Assembly: GCF_016599145.1 (NCBI RefSeq)
Contig: NZ_JAENKO010000007.1
Location: forward strand, 1-64,000
DNA: 64,000 nt
Source of the DNA: Tomitella cavernea
GTDB lineage: Bacteria; Actinomycetota; Actinomycetes; Mycobacteriales; Mycobacteriaceae
Direction of reading: 5' to 3'
Made by a program: the position numbers and the translations under genes. The notes under the pieces are model-generated. The model had not been told where the DNA came from, ran no database searches, and was given only the letters and a program-made list of their open reading frames with translations. Every line of letters starts with the position of its first letter. The stretch's first letter is position 1. This document shows, piece after piece, positions 9,794-23,168 of this stretch.

Positions 9794-10518
9794 CGGCAGC
9801 CGGCCGATCCACGGCACCGTCCGGGATGTCGATCGGCGCCGTGCTCGAGCAATTGCGCGGTGATTTCCCCGATGTGACCATCTCGAAGATCCGGTTCCTC
9901 GAATCGGAGGGGTTGGTCACCCCGGCGCGAACTGCGTCGGGGTACCGGCGTTTCTCGGTGGCGGACTGCGAGCGGTTGCGCTTCGTGCTCACCGCGCAAC
10001 GCGACCACTACCTGCCGCTCAAGGTGATCAAGGAGCAGCTGGAAAGCATCGATGCGGGAGGCTCGGCGGTGGCGACGTTGCACCCGCCGCGCGCGTTGTC
10101 CATCGCGCCCGGGCTGGTGTCGCCGGAGGCGTTCCGGACGGGCCGGGAGGTCAGGGTCACGCGCGCGGATCTGTGCGAGCGCGTCGGCGTGGAGGACGCC
10201 TTCGTCACCCAACTGATCCGCGCAGGTCTCATCGTGCCCGGCTCGTCCGGGTTTTTCGACGAGGACGCGGTCACCGTCGCCACAACGGTGCGTGATATGG
10301 CCGGATTCGGCTTGGAGGTGCGCCACCTGCGCGCGTTCAGGGCGGCGGCCGACCGTGAGGCCGGGTTGGTGGCGCAGATCGCTTCGCCGGTGGCCCGTGG
10401 ACGCGACGCCGGCGCACGGGATCGCGCCGAGGAGATCGTCCGCGAGCTCGCGGCGCTGTCGGTGACCCTGCACAGCTGCCTCGTCAAGGGCGCAGTCCGC
10501 GACAGCCTCGACGGCTGA
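9790..10518 (+). CDS. ftsR: MerR-family regulator, FtsR type
   Basis: DNA-binding regulator. Residues about 17-80 form the MerR winged helix (ISKIRFLESEGLVTPAR, SGYRRFS), and the rest is an effector or dimerisation region without metal-binding cysteines. Position directly after garA matches Rv1828. The corynebacterial orthologue FtsR activates ftsZ, so a cell-division role is likely. The GTG start overlaps the garA stop by four bases. The gene ends 195 bases before the DUF151 gene, where a new promoter is likely. Confidence 0.9.
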   Translation: MTAAGRSTAPSGMSIGAVLEQLRGDFPDVTISKIRFLESEGLVTPARTASGYRRFSVADCERLRFVLTAQRDHYLPLKVIKEQLESIDAGGSAVATLHPPRALSIAPGLVSPEAFRTGREVRVTRADLCERVGVEDAFVTQLIRAGLIVPGSSGFFDEDAVTVATTVRDMAGFGLEVRHLRAFRAAADREAGLVAQIASPVARGRDAGARDRAEEIVRELAALSVTLHSCLVKGAVRDSLDG

Positions 10519-10539
10519 GCCCGTGCGGCGCGGGTGCTG

Positions 10540-10566
10540 CTGACCGGCCTCCGGGTGGCCTAGACT
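10540..10566 (+). promoter_or_regulatory. Candidate promoter for the DUF151 nuclease gene
   Basis: CTGACC (10540-10545) and TAGACT (10561-10566) resemble -35 and -10 boxes with a 15-base spacer, shorter than ideal. A leader of about 140 bases would precede the start at 10714. Confidence 0.3.
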
Positions 10567-10713
10567 TCAACTGCGGGCGCCGGTCGCAGAAGCCTCCCGC
10601 GGACGGCCATCACCCGAGTGTCGCGAGTACCGGCGGCGTCCTCGACCGGGGGCCGAGCACCTCGGGCGTCAGTGGCCTCGGACCGGTTTCGAGCAGCGAG
10701 AAAGGCGGGCGCA

Positions 10714-11202
10714 ATGAGCGAGATGCAGCTTGTGGGCATTCGTGTGGAACAGCCCCAGAACCAGCCCGTGCTCCTGCTGCGAGAGTCGGAGGGGGAACGG
10801 TTCCTGCCTATCTGGATCGGCCAGAACGAGGCGGCGGCGATCGCGCTGGAGCAGCAGGGGATCGCGCCCGCGCGGCCGCTCACACACGATCTGATCAAGG
10901 ACGTCATCGACGCGCTCGGCCGCACGCTGCTGGAGGTGCGCATCGTAGACCTGCGTGAGGGTACGTTCTACGCGGAGCTCGTCTTCGACGGTGACGTTTC
11001 GGTGTCGGCGCGGCCGTCGGACGCTGTGGCGTTGGCGATCCGGGTGGGAGTGCCGATCCTCTCGGACGAGGCGGTCCTCGAGGAGGCGGGTCTGGTGATC
11101 CCCGATGAGCGCGAGGACGAAGTCGAGAAGTTCAAGGAGTTCCTCGACTCCGTGTCGCCCGAGGATTTCAACCCCGGTGAGTCCGGCGGCCAGGAGGGCT
11201 GA
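10714..11202 (+). CDS. DUF151 / bifunctional nuclease domain protein
   Basis: A 162-residue protein of the bifunctional nuclease (BFN, DUF151) family, conserved as Rv1829. The core FLPIWIGQNEAAAIALEQQG and RPSDAVALAIR stretches are present. Family members in plants have nuclease activity; the bacterial role is unknown. The start at 10714 (MSEMQLVGIRV) matches homologue length and follows GAGAAAGG. The upstream extension of the frame to 10618 has no ribosome binding site and is probably untranslated. Confidence 0.9.
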   Translation: MSEMQLVGIRVEQPQNQPVLLLRESEGERFLPIWIGQNEAAAIALEQQGIAPARPLTHDLIKDVIDALGRTLLEVRIVDLREGTFYAELVFDGDVSVSARPSDAVALAIRVGVPILSDEAVLEEAGLVIPDEREDEVEKFKEFLDSVSPEDFNPGESGGQEG

Positions 11203-11415
11203 GTGCGCAGAATGGCGGTCCGAACATCACGATTCGGCAACAGGTTCAATCTCAAGTAGAGGTTTAGGGTGTGTCGCGTTGAATCGGCCCTGCGATCCCC
11301 ATAGCGTTCACTACGTCGATCCACAGCGAAGTGGTTCCGGTCAGGCGTAAGCTGTATGCGCTTGAGGTATCGGCGCGAGTGCGTTGCCGCAGGCGGTGGC
11401 GAGAGGGAGTGTCCA

Positions 11416-12069
11416 GTGGGCCAGAATCCTGAGAACCCTGCAGAGCAGAACCCCCATCGGGGCCTCCCCGGTGCGGATGTCGTCCCGCAGCAGACTGCTT
11501 CGCAGGATGCGGCGCCAACGGTGTCGCCGGGTGCGGAAGCGGCCCTGCCCCAATCCGAGATCGCGGACGAATTGGTCGGCTACCGCGGTCCCACTGCATG
11601 CCAGATCGCCGGCATAACCTACCGGCAACTCGACTACTGGGCGCGCACCTCACTCGTCGTCCCCTCGATCCGCAGTGCGGCAGGGTCCGGCAGTCAGCGC
11701 CTGTACTCGTTCAAAGACATCCTCGTTCTCAAGATCGTGAAGCGGCTGCTCGACACCGGGATTTCACTGCAGAACATCCGCGTGGCCGTCGACCACCTGC
11801 GCGGCCGCGGCGTCGATGACCTCGCGGAGATCACGCTGTTCTCGGACGGCGTGTCGGTGTATGAATGCACGTCCGCGGAGGAGGTCGTCGACTTGCTCCA
11901 GGGCGGTCAGGGCGTTTTCGGCATCGCGGTCAGCGGCGCGATGAAGGAGCTGTCCGGTTCCATCGCGGACTTCCCCGCGGAGACGGCTGTCGACGGCCAC
12001 GCGATCGACACCCCGGAGGACGAATTGGCGGGACGCCGGAAGGCCCGGGCGAAACGGCGCATCGGCTAG
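11416..12069 (+). CDS. MerR-family regulator, Rv1830/ResR-like
   Basis: Transcription regulator with an N-terminal Pro/Ala-rich tail (residues 1-50), a MerR helix-turn-helix (about 57-125, YRGPTACQIAGITYRQLDYW) and a C-terminal regulatory part ending in a basic tail. Sequence and place match Rv1830, known as ResR/McdR, which controls cell-cycle and envelope genes and where mutations are linked to antibiotic resilience. The GTG at 11416 has GAGAGGGAG upstream and gives 217 residues, close to the 225 of M. tuberculosis. The 213-base gap before it probably holds its own promoter. It lies only 15 bases upstream of gcvP. Confidence 0.9.
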   Translation: MGQNPENPAEQNPHRGLPGADVVPQQTASQDAAPTVSPGAEAALPQSEIADELVGYRGPTACQIAGITYRQLDYWARTSLVVPSIRSAAGSGSQRLYSFKDILVLKIVKRLLDTGISLQNIRVAVDHLRGRGVDDLAEITLFSDGVSVYECTSAEEVVDLLQGGQGVFGIAVSGAMKELSGSIADFPAETAVDGHAIDTPEDELAGRRKARAKRRIG

Positions 12070-12084
12070 CCTGCCCGCCCTACG

Positions 12085-15015
12085 ATGCGGGGTATGGAGC
12101 AGGAGTTCATCGGACAGAATGCAGCCGTCGGCTCCGCGGACCTTCCGTGGGACTTCGCGCGGCGGCACATCGGCGCCGATGCCGGGGAGACTGCGCACAT
12201 GCTCACCCGCCTCGGATTCGACGACGCCGATGCGCTGATCGCGAAGGCACTGCCACGCCCGGTGCGGGAGGCTCCGGGGGACGCCGGGGAGCAGCAGTTG
12301 CCTGCGGGCTGCGGCGAGGGCGAGATGCTCGACGAGTTGCGGGATATCGCCGCGCTGAACACGTCGCACGTTTCTATGATCGGCCTCGGCTACTACGGCA
12401 CTGTCACCCCGGCGGTGCTGCGTCGCGGGATCCTGGAGAACCCGGCCTGGTACACCGCGTACACCCCCTACCAGCCGGAGATCAGCCAGGGGCGTCTCGA
12501 GGCGCTGCTGAATTTCCAGACGATGGTCGCGGAGCTGACCGGCATGGACATCGCGGGGGCGTCCATGCTCGACGAGGCGACGGCCGCCGCCGAGGCGATG
12601 ACGCTCATGGTCCGCGCGCGCCGCGGGGGACACGGCACGGTGATCGTCGCCGACACGGACCTGTTCCCCCAGACTGCTGCGGTGCTCGTCACGCGCGCCG
12701 CGCCGCTGGGCATCGACATCGTGCGCGCGGACCTGCGCCGCGACGGCGTCCCCGACTGCGCACCGGCGGGCGTCATAGTGCAGACCCCGGGCGCCTCCGG
12801 GGTGCTCACGGACCTGGCGCCGCTCGTCGACGCGGCGCACGCGCGCGGCGCGCTGGTGGCGGTGGGGGCGGATCTGCTGGCCATGACGATGGTGCGGCCG
12901 CCGGGCGAGGATGGTGTGGACGTGTGCTTCGGCACCACTCAGCGCTTCGGCGTGCCGATGGGTTTCGGCGGCCCGCACGCCGGCTACATCGCCGTGCGCA
13001 AGGAGCACGTGCGCCGGCTGCCCGGCCGCCTGGTGGGCGTCTCGCACGACGTGGACGGGACGCCTGCGTACCGGCTGGCGCTGCAGACGCGCGAGCAGCA
13101 CATCCGCCGCGAGAAGGCCACGAGCAACATCTGCACGGCCCAGGTGCTGCCGGCGGTGCTGGCGTCGATGTTCGCCTGCTATCACGGGGCCGAGGGACTC
13201 ACAGCGATCGCGGAGCGGATCGCGGAGCGTGCCGAGGCGCTCGCGGCCGGTCTACGGCGACTGGGGGTGGAGGTGGTGCACAGGCACTTCTTCGACACCG
13301 TGCTCGCCCGCGTGCCCGGCGAAGCGCAACGCATCGTGGACCGGGCGCGCGACGGGGCAGGCCTCAACCTGTGCCTCGTCGACGCCGACCACGTCGCTGT
13401 CAGTTGCGACGAGACCACTACCGAAGGGCAGGTGGGCGCCGTCCTCGCATCGTTCGCGGGCGGTGACGCGCACCTGTACTTCAGTCTCAACGGTGCGCCG
13501 CTGGCCGGGGTGCCGTCGCGGACAAGTCGATTCCTGCAACACGAGGCGTTCACCCGGTACCGCACGGAGACCGCGATGATGCGGTACCTGCGGCAGCTCG
13601 CGGACAAGGACATCGCGCTGGACCGGAGCATGATCCCGCTGGGGTCGTGCACGATGAAGCTCAACGCCGCGGCGGAGATGGAGCCGATCACCTGGCCGCA
13701 GTTTTCCGGCACGCACCCGTTCGCACCGCAGGATCAGGCTCGCGGCACCCTCCGGCTGATCGCCGACCTCGAGCGATGGCTCGCTGCGATCACGGGGTAT
13801 GCCGCGGTGAGCGTGCAACCCAACGCCGGCAGCCAGGGAGAGCTTGCAGGTCTGCTCGCCATCGCCGCCTACCACCGCGACAACGGGCAGGCGCAGAGGA
13901 CGGTCTGCCTCATCCCGTCCAGCGCACACGGCACCAACGCGGCATCCGCGGTGCTGGCCGGACTGCGGGTGATCGTGGTGGCATGCGACGAGGCCGGCAA
14001 CATCGACCTGGCGGACTTGAAGAGCCTGCTCGCCGAACACGGCGAGACCGTGGCGGCGCTCATGCTCACCTATCCGTCCACCCACGGCGTCTACGAGCAG
14101 TCGGTGGGCGAGGTGTGCGCCGCGGTGCACGACGCCGGCGGGCAGGTGTACATCGACGGGGCCAACCTCAACGCGCTGGTGGGGTTGGCCCGGCCGGGCC
14201 GTTTCGGCGGCGACGTCGGCCACGTCAACCTGCACAAGACGTTCTGCATCCCGCACGGCGGGGGCGGCCCGGGGGTGGGGCCGATCGGCGTGCGTGAGCA
14301 CCTGGCGGAGCACCTGCCAGGACATCCGGTGGCGCCGCGGGCGCCGGGACTGCGCGGCGGCCCGGCGGTGTCCGCCGCGCCGTACGGGTCCGCGTCGATC
14401 CTGCCGATCAGCTGGGCTTACATCCGGATGCTCGGCGCAGAGGGCCTCCGGCGGGCCACGATGGCGGCGGTGGTCGCCGCCAACTACGTCGCCGCGCGGC
14501 TGCGCGAGCACTACCCGGTGCTGTACACGGGGGCGGGCGGGCTCGTCGCCCACGAGTGCGTGCTGGACCTGCGCGCGATCACCCGGGAGTCGGGCGTGAC
14601 CGTGGAGGACGTGGCCAAACGGCTGGCCGACTACGGGCTGCACGCGCCCACCATGAGTTTTCCGGTGCCCGGCACGCTCATGGTGGAGCCCACGGAGAGT
14701 GAGAACCTCGAGGCGCTCGACGAGTTCTGCGACGCGATGATCGGGATCCGGCGCGAGGTGGACCGCGTCTCGGCGGGGGAGTGGCCGGCGGACGACAACC
14801 CGCTACGCGGCGCCCCGCACACGGCCGAATGCCTGGTGCGCGAGTGGACGCACCCGTACACCCGGGCCGAGGCGGTGTTCCCGTGGGGGACGGCGTCGCG
14901 GCGGCCCAAAATCTGGCCCGCGGTCCGCCGCATCGACTCCGCCTACGGCGACCGCAACCTCGCCTGCGCATGCCCACCTATGGAGGACATCGCGGAGTCA
15001 CGCGACGGTGCGTGA
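12085..15015 (+). CDS. gcvP: Glycine dehydrogenase (decarboxylating), P protein
   Basis: PLP-dependent P protein of the glycine cleavage system. It decarboxylates glycine and loads the aminomethyl group onto lipoylated GcvH. The 976-residue length is normal for the fused alpha-beta form. The PLP lysine is K718 in [18 protein letters not shown]. The motif GSCTMKLNA, typical of the C-terminal half, is present near residue 515. The ATG at 12094 is an alternative start three codons later. It sits 15 bases after the MerR gene and is probably co-transcribed. gcvT is not in the window, as in M. tuberculosis where it lies elsewhere. No glycine riboswitch was recognised upstream. Confidence 0.96.
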   Translation: MRGMEQEFIGQNAAVGSADLPWDFARRHIGADAGETAHMLTRLGFDDADALIAKALPRPVREAPGDAGEQQLPAGCGEGEMLDELRDIAALNTSHVSMIGLGYYGTVTPAVLRRGILENPAWYTAYTPYQPEISQGRLEALLNFQTMVAELTGMDIAGASMLDEATAAAEAMTLMVRARRGGHGTVIVADTDLFPQTAAVLVTRAAPLGIDIVRADLRRDGVPDCAPAGVIVQTPGASGVLTDLAPLVDAAHARGALVAVGADLLAMTMVRPPGEDGVDVCFGTTQRFGVPMGFGGPHAGYIAVRKEHVRRLPGRLVGVSHDVDGTPAYRLALQTREQHIRREKATSNICTAQVLPAVLASMFACYHGAEGLTAIAERIAERAEALAAGLRRLGVEVVHRHFFDTVLARVPGEAQRIVDRARDGAGLNLCLVDADHVAVSCDETTTEGQVGAVLASFAGGDAHLYFSLNGAPLAGVPSRTSRFLQHEAFTRYRTETAMMRYLRQLADKDIALDRSMIPLGSCTMKLNAAAEMEPITWPQFSGTHPFAPQDQARGTLRLIADLERWLAAITGYAAVSVQPNAGSQGELAGLLAIAAYHRDNGQAQRTVCLIPSSAHGTNAASAVLAGLRVIVVACDEAGNIDLADLKSLLAEHGETVAALMLTYPSTHGVYEQSVGEVCAAVHDAGGQVYIDGANLNALVGLARPGRFGGDVGHVNLHKTFCIPHGGGGPGVGPIGVREHLAEHLPGHPVAPRAPGLRGGPAVSAAPYGSASILPISWAYIRMLGAEGLRRATMAAVVAANYVAARLREHYPVLYTGAGGLVAHECVLDLRAITRESGVTVEDVAKRLADYGLHAPTMSFPVPGTLMVEPTESENLEALDEFCDAMIGIRREVDRVSAGEWPADDNPLRGAPHTAECLVREWTHPYTRAEAVFPWGTASRRPKIWPAVRRIDSAYGDRNLACACPPMEDIAESRDGA

Positions 15016-15059
15016 ACTGATCGATCCGGTCACGGCCGGGCGTCAGCGCTGCAGGGCAA

Positions 15060-16871
15060 TCATCGCAGCAGGGTGTCGACGGCGCCGCCGAAAGCGGGCC
15101 CGGCGGACGACTGCACCTCGGTGACGGTGCCACCGGTGGCCGTCGCCACCGACCGCAGCGAGTCGATGTCCTCGTTGGGGCCGATGACGATGACGTCGAT
15201 GCGCACCGGCCGAGCCGGGTCGCTTGCCTGGGCGACCGCGTCGAGCAGTGCCTGCGTGCTCTTGAACGACTGGTCGTCGTTGGGGCCGTCAGTGATGAGC
15301 AGCACCGAGTTGACCGCGCCGTCGACGTAGCCTTGCACGGCCGACGAATAGGCCGCCTGCAGGGATCGGTAGGTGTGCGTCGCGGCGCGCGGCCTGGCGG
15401 CGTCGAACCCGGTGATGAGCGCCTGGCGTCGCGGCGCGCCGCCGACCTCGTCGCTCAGCGTTCCCGTGGGCACGATCACTTGGTAGGGGCCGGATTCGCC
15501 GAGATCCGAACTATAGGCCCACAGGCCCACGCGGTCGGAGTCCGGAAGCGCGCCCAGCCGCTCGTCGAGGGCGCCGGTGACGTTGGACAGGCGGGATGCG
15601 CCGCCCTCGGCCACCCCCATGGACCCGGAGACATCCAACAGGATGGTGGTTGCACCGCCCGACGAGGCTGCGGCGGCGGCGGGTTCGGCGGGGGCGCCGA
15701 CCGCGGCGCGGAGCGCCGCCAACGCCTCGTCCGCGGGCCCCGGGAGCACCTGCGCCGGGGGGACGCCGGTGAGGACGCCGTCGCTGTCGGCGGGGGCGTC
15801 GGCATCCGGGGCGCCGGGGACGAGGAAACCGTTCTGAACGAAGCGCGAGGCCTGCTCAGGCCGGGCGAGGAAATTGAGGAAGTCCGATGCCGCGGCGGCG
15901 ACGGCCCGCTCGTCGACGACCTGTTCGCCGTCAGCCTGGCCGGTTCCTCCGGAGGGTGCCGCATCGGTGCCGGGGGCGGGGCGCAGCAGCACCGCGGGGT
16001 AGTCGACGACGGGGGTGGGGCCGACGGGTCGTACCGCGCTCAGTGGCGCCCCGGCCGAGCCCGAGTTGAACCGGTAGAGCTGCTCGGCGGTGGTGGGCAC
16101 CGCCCGCACGCCCTGCGGCGCGTCGCCCTGCTGGAGCCCCTCGAGCACGTCGGCCGCGGTGGCGGCACGGTCGCCCGGGGCGCCGCCGACGAGCGCCGCG
16201 ACCGCGGCCTGCCCTTGCGGCCCGGTGACCGCCTGTCCGGTGAGCGCGGTGCCGGTGGCATCGGGGCCCGCGTCGGCGATGGCCGCGGCGAGGGCCAGCT
16301 CGGTAGTGGCCGCGGCATCGGAGCCGGTGGGCATCGCGAGGCCGAGCGTCCCCGCGGACTGGCGGGCAGGCAGATCCTTCCAGGAGAGCCCCTGCAGCGT
16401 CGCCGCGGTGGCCTGCGGGGCCGCGAGCACGACGGGCGAGGCGGCCAGCGAGACCGGGCTGCCGTCGATCCGTTCCGGCGACGCGGAGCGCAGTGCGGCG
16501 ACGTCGGCCGCGGACTGCGGCACCCACAGCGCCGGACCATCGCCGGGGGCGGCGATGGCCCGGCGTGCCGCGGATCCGTCCGCCTCGTGGATCCGCACCG
16601 ACACGCAGTGGTCGCGGACGACGGGGTGCGCCGCGGAGTACGACTGCGCGAGGTCCGTGAGTACGGGGATGATCGACGGGGCCGCCGCGACCGGCACCGT
16701 GACGTCGCCGTTGACGCACGAGGCGGCGGCACGGTCGTCCGCGTCGCCGGCGTGGTCGCGCAGCGCCAGCCATCCGATCACCACCGCGACGACGACGATG
16801 ACCGCGACGACGGCGAAGATCAGTCCTCGGCTGACACTGCGGTGGCCGGAAGCGCTGCGATGTCGACCCAC
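15060..16871 (-). CDS. Membrane-anchored protein with substrate-binding-like and VWA domains (Rv1836c-like)
   Basis: A 603-residue protein with a short cytoplasmic tail (VGRHRSASGHRS), one transmembrane helix at about residues 16-36, an extracytoplasmic region resembling a periplasmic solute-binding fold (about 50-360) and a C-terminal von Willebrand A domain with an intact MIDAS motif DVSGSM near residue 415. VWA domains bind ligands through a divalent metal; the partner is unknown. The GTG at 16871 is chosen because AGGAGT lies five bases upstream and the mycobacterial homologue also begins with GRH. An ATG at 16916 is a weaker option. It is convergent with gcvP and separated from it by 44 bases. 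Confidence 0.85.
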   Translation of the reverse strand: MGRHRSASGHRSVSRGLIFAVVAVIVVVAVVIGWLALRDHAGDADDRAAASCVNGDVTVPVAAAPSIIPVLTDLAQSYSAAHPVVRDHCVSVRIHEADGSAARRAIAAPGDGPALWVPQSAADVAALRSASPERIDGSPVSLAASPVVLAAPQATAATLQGLSWKDLPARQSAGTLGLAMPTGSDAAATTELALAAAIADAGPDATGTALTGQAVTGPQGQAAVAALVGGAPGDRAATAADVLEGLQQGDAPQGVRAVPTTAEQLYRFNSGSAGAPLSAVRPVGPTPVVDYPAVLLRPAPGTDAAPSGGTGQADGEQVVDERAVAAAASDFLNFLARPEQASRFVQNGFLVPGAPDADAPADSDGVLTGVPPAQVLPGPADEALAALRAAVGAPAEPAAAAASSGGATTILLDVSGSMGVAEGGASRLSNVTGALDERLGALPDSDRVGLWAYSSDLGESGPYQVIVPTGTLSDEVGGAPRRQALITGFDAARPRAATHTYRSLQAAYSSAVQGYVDGAVNSVLLITDGPNDDQSFKSTQALLDAVAQASDPARPVRIDVIVIGPNEDIDSLRSVATATGGTVTEVQSSAGPAFGGAVDTLLR

Positions 16872-17017
16872 GTGACTCCTGATCGTTCCTTGTGCCCCCG
16901 TCGGTTCTCCCCGCATGCCGAGTCTAAGGCGCGGGCCCCGGCGGGGCGTGGCGGCGCACCGGTACGGGCCCGGACCGGTGCGCCGCCGGCGCCGACACCC
17001 GCGGCGGCGTGGGGCGG

Positions 17018-18118
17018 TTACGCCGGATTCTCTGGCAGCGGCGGCTCGTACCGGTGCGTGGCGTCGCGGACGGTGCCGACGAACTCCTCGGCGAGGTCCT
17101 CCATCGCCACGATCCCCACCATCCGCGCCGGGCCCGTGTCGCCTACCCGGCGTGTGACCGCACCCAGGTGGCTGTGCGTGCGCCGCAGCAGGGTCAGCGC
17201 CTGATCGAGCGGCAGGTCATGCGGAACCCGCGGGAGCGGGCGCACCTCGGAGACCGGAATATGCGTGGACGGCGTCGTCGTCGGATCCAGCATCAGGTCA
17301 AGGATGTCCTTGACGTGCAGGTATCCGGCCAGCCTGCCGCCGGCGGCCCGCACGGGATAGCGCGAGAACCCCGTTGCGGTGACCGCGTCCTCCACCGATC
17401 CGAGCGTGGGTCCGCCCGGCGCCATCGGCACCGTGCGCACCTGTGCGGCGGGGATCATCACCTGGCCGACGGTCTTGTCGATGGTCGTCAGCGCGCGGGT
17501 CAGTCGACGGTGCTCCTCGGCGTCGAGGAGGCCCTCCATGCGGGATTCGCCGATGATCTCCGAGAGCTCCATCATCGACACGGTCGCGTCGAGCTCGTCC
17601 TTGGGATGCACCCCGAACACGCGCAGCACCAGGTTCGCCGAGAGGTTGTAGAACCTGATAAGCGGGCTCATCACCTTCATGAACGCGAGGTGCGCGGGCA
17701 CGAGGATCATGGCCATCCGCTCGGGTCCCGCGATGGCGATGTTCTTGGGGACCATCTCGCCGAACAGGATGTGCAGGAACGCGACGATGAGCAGGGCGAT
17801 CACGAACGCGATCGGATGCTGGACGTCGGCAGGGACCCCCATCGAATCCATGGGGCGTTCGAGGATGTGCGCCACGGCGGGCTCGGCGATCCGGCCGAGC
17901 AGGATCGAGCAGATCGTGATGCCCAGCTGCGCGCCGGCCAACATCATCGACAGGTGCTCGCTTGCGTGGATGACGGTCTTCGCACGCCGACGTCCCTGGG
18001 AGGCCAGGGACTCGAGCCGGTCGCGCCGGGCAGAGATGATGGAGAACTCGGCGCCGACGAAGAACGCGTTGCCGGCGAGCAGCACGAGCATCAAAAGAAG
18101 AGACCACAGATCGGTCAT
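17018..18118 (-). CDS. CNNM/HlyC-type membrane protein, DUF21 plus CBS pair (Rv1842c/Rv1841c-like)
   Basis: A 366-residue protein with an N-terminal DUF21 transmembrane domain (residues 1-170, about four helices, including AEFSIISARR and GEMVPKNIAI) and a CBS-domain pair (about 205-345). Family members (CNNM/CorB) bind and probably export Mg2+ or respond to ATP-Mg through the CBS pair. It lacks the C-terminal CorC/HlyC domain that its upstream paralogue carries. The start overlaps the stop of that paralogue by ATGA, so the two are coupled and may form a hetero-oligomer. Confidence 0.88.
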   Translation of the reverse strand: MTDLWSLLLMLVLLAGNAFFVGAEFSIISARRDRLESLASQGRRRAKTVIHASEHLSMMLAGAQLGITICSILLGRIAEPAVAHILERPMDSMGVPADVQHPIAFVIALLIVAFLHILFGEMVPKNIAIAGPERMAMILVPAHLAFMKVMSPLIRFYNLSANLVLRVFGVHPKDELDATVSMMELSEIIGESRMEGLLDAEEHRRLTRALTTIDKTVGQVMIPAAQVRTVPMAPGGPTLGSVEDAVTATGFSRYPVRAAGGRLAGYLHVKDILDLMLDPTTTPSTHIPVSEVRPLPRVPHDLPLDQALTLLRRTHSHLGAVTRRVGDTGPARMVGIVAMEDLAEEFVGTVRDATHRYEPPLPENPA

Positions 18119-19608
18119 CGGTCGTCCTTCCCGCCGCGTGCCGCCCCGCCCGCGGTGCCGCCGGAATCGCGACCGGTGCCGCCCGTGGCAGCATCGCGGG
18201 TGCCGGCCATGTGATCGGCGTCATCCGTGCCGTCGGACTCGTCGGCCGGCAGCTCAGTGCTCAGCGCGACCCTGTCGATGCGGCGTCCGTCCATGCGTAC
18301 CACCCGTGCGCGCCACACCTCGTGGTGCGCGCCCAGCTGGTCGCCCAGCGTCGGCTGCTCGTCGTCGAGCGTGGCGGCGATGGGCACGGTGATCTCCTCG
18401 CCCTCGGCCGGGATATGCCCGAACTCCGTGAGTAGCAGCCCCGCCAGAGTTTCGTAGTCTCCTTCCGGCAGGGGGAGCCCGATGGCCGCGGACACCTCGT
18501 CGATGCGCAGCAGCCCGGAGCACAGCCAGCCGTCCGCCGTGGGCTGCACGTCGGCGAGCGTCGCGTCATGCTCGTCGCGGACGTCGCCGAGGATCTCCTC
18601 GACGAGGTCCTCCATCGAGATCATCCCGGCGGTGCCGCCGTACTCGTCCACCACCAATGCGACCTGCATCCCGTGGGCGCGGACCCGCTCCATGACGGCG
18701 TCGCCGTCCAGACTGGCGGGCACGCTCGGCACAGTGCGCGCGATATCGCCCACGCTGGTGGTCGCGCGCGCATTCGCCGTCAAACCGAAGGCCTGCTTGA
18801 TGTGGACGACGCCGATGGTCGCGTCCAGGTCGCCGTCCGTCACCGGAAAGCGCGAGTAGCCTGTCCGAGCGGCGAGTTCGACCAGGTCGGTGACGGTGTC
18901 GGTACGGTCGAGCGACTCGATCCGCACGCGCGGTGTCATGAGCTCGTCCGCGGTGCGTTCACCGAAGTTCAGAGACCTGTCGACGAGCAACGCCGTGCCC
19001 GGTGTGAGGGAGCCCTGCTTGGCGGAGTTGCGCACCAGCGAGCCGAGCTCGTCGGGGGAGCGGGCCGACCGGAGCTCGTCGGCGGGTTCGATCCCCAACC
19101 GCCGCACCATGGCGTTGGCCGTTCCGTTGAGGGCGTTGAGCGCCCACTTTCCGGTCAGGGAGAACCCCGCCTGCAGCGGCGCCGCGGCACGCGCGACCGC
19201 CAGCGGATGCGCGATCGCGAGGTTCTTCGGCACCAGCTCGCCGAGGATCATCGACAGGGACGTGGCGATGATCAGCGCCAGTGCGAGCGCGATCCAGTCG
19301 GCCGTCGAAGTGGACAGGCCCGCGGACACGAGGGGGCCGTGGAACAACGACGAGAACACCGGCTCGGCGATGAAGCCGGTGAGCAGGGTGGTGACGGTGA
19401 TGCCCAGCTGGGCCCCGGACAACTGGAACGAGAGTGTGCGGTGGGCGTGCTGGACGATCCGTGCGCGACGGTCGCCGTCGCGGGCCTGGGAATCGACGGT
19501 GCTCTTCTCGAGCGCCGTCAAAGAGAATTCGGCGGCGACGAAGACCGCGGTGCCGAGCGTCAGCGCGAAGAAGCCGACGAGGCTGAGGACGGTGATGGCG
19601 ATGTTCAT
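18115..19608 (-). CDS. CNNM/HlyC-type membrane protein with CorC-HlyC domain
   Basis: A 497-residue paralogue of the next gene. It has DUF21 membrane segments (residues 1-190, AEFSLTALEKS, GELVPKNLAIAHP), a CBS pair (about 215-345) and then a CorC/HlyC transporter-associated domain (about 350-440), followed by a hydrophilic Gly/Asp-rich tail. Likely role is divalent-cation (Mg2+/Co2+) homeostasis in the cytoplasmic membrane; the older name 'hemolysin' is misleading. The promoter should lie in the 355-base gap to its right (19609-19963). Confidence 0.88.
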   Translation of the reverse strand: MNIAITVLSLVGFFALTLGTAVFVAAEFSLTALEKSTVDSQARDGDRRARIVQHAHRTLSFQLSGAQLGITVTTLLTGFIAEPVFSSLFHGPLVSAGLSTSTADWIALALALIIATSLSMILGELVPKNLAIAHPLAVARAAAPLQAGFSLTGKWALNALNGTANAMVRRLGIEPADELRSARSPDELGSLVRNSAKQGSLTPGTALLVDRSLNFGERTADELMTPRVRIESLDRTDTVTDLVELAARTGYSRFPVTDGDLDATIGVVHIKQAFGLTANARATTSVGDIARTVPSVPASLDGDAVMERVRAHGMQVALVVDEYGGTAGMISMEDLVEEILGDVRDEHDATLADVQPTADGWLCSGLLRIDEVSAAIGLPLPEGDYETLAGLLLTEFGHIPAEGEEITVPIAATLDDEQPTLGDQLGAHHEVWRARVVRMDGRRIDRVALSTELPADESDGTDDADHMAGTRDAATGGTGRDSGGTAGGAARGGKDDR

Positions 19609-19963
19609 CAGGCAAGCCGCCCCGGCATCTCACCCGTTGCGGGCCGGTGCCGTCCCGCAACGCGCTGTGTCGCGGCGACGGTGGTCCTGTCCCGTAGGCG
19701 ATGGTGGCGACGAGGCGGCCACGGAGAAGGCGGATGTTCGTAGGGTCTGTGCGGGGGTGCCGTGGGCACCGTTACCTCGCTTTCGGCAGGGAGCCGGGGA
19801 CCGCGTGGCCGGTCCGGACGGTTCCATGATGGCGGGCGCCGTCGGCAACTGTGCTGCTCGACGGCGGCGGACGGGCGTCCGGCCCGTTCCGTGCTTTGCA
19901 GTTTACCGGCTGGAGGCGGCGTCGGTCGTGAGTGGCGTCACCGGTCCGCCGCGTCGGCGTGTC
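19609..19963. other. Intergenic region between guaB1 and the CNNM pair
   Basis: 355 bases with no convincing coding frame. It is downstream of guaB1 and upstream of the CNNM operon, so it must hold the promoter of that operon. I could not pick boxes with confidence and saw no repeat or hairpin with a T run. Confidence 0.5.
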
Positions 19964-22986
<3,023 letters not shown>

Positions 22987-23168
22987 GGATGCCAGTTTTC
23001 CTTGTCACCGTCGGGAGTCCAAGCACGATCCCGAAGATTCGACGCGGGCGCGGCGGCGAATGCACTAGACAGGGAACGTGACGCGGGGCCAACGCTACTC
23101 CGCCGGGACCCGGTCAGGTGGTCTCGGCGTAAGGGAGTGACGGGAAGAGGTCCTTGTTGCAGGGGTTC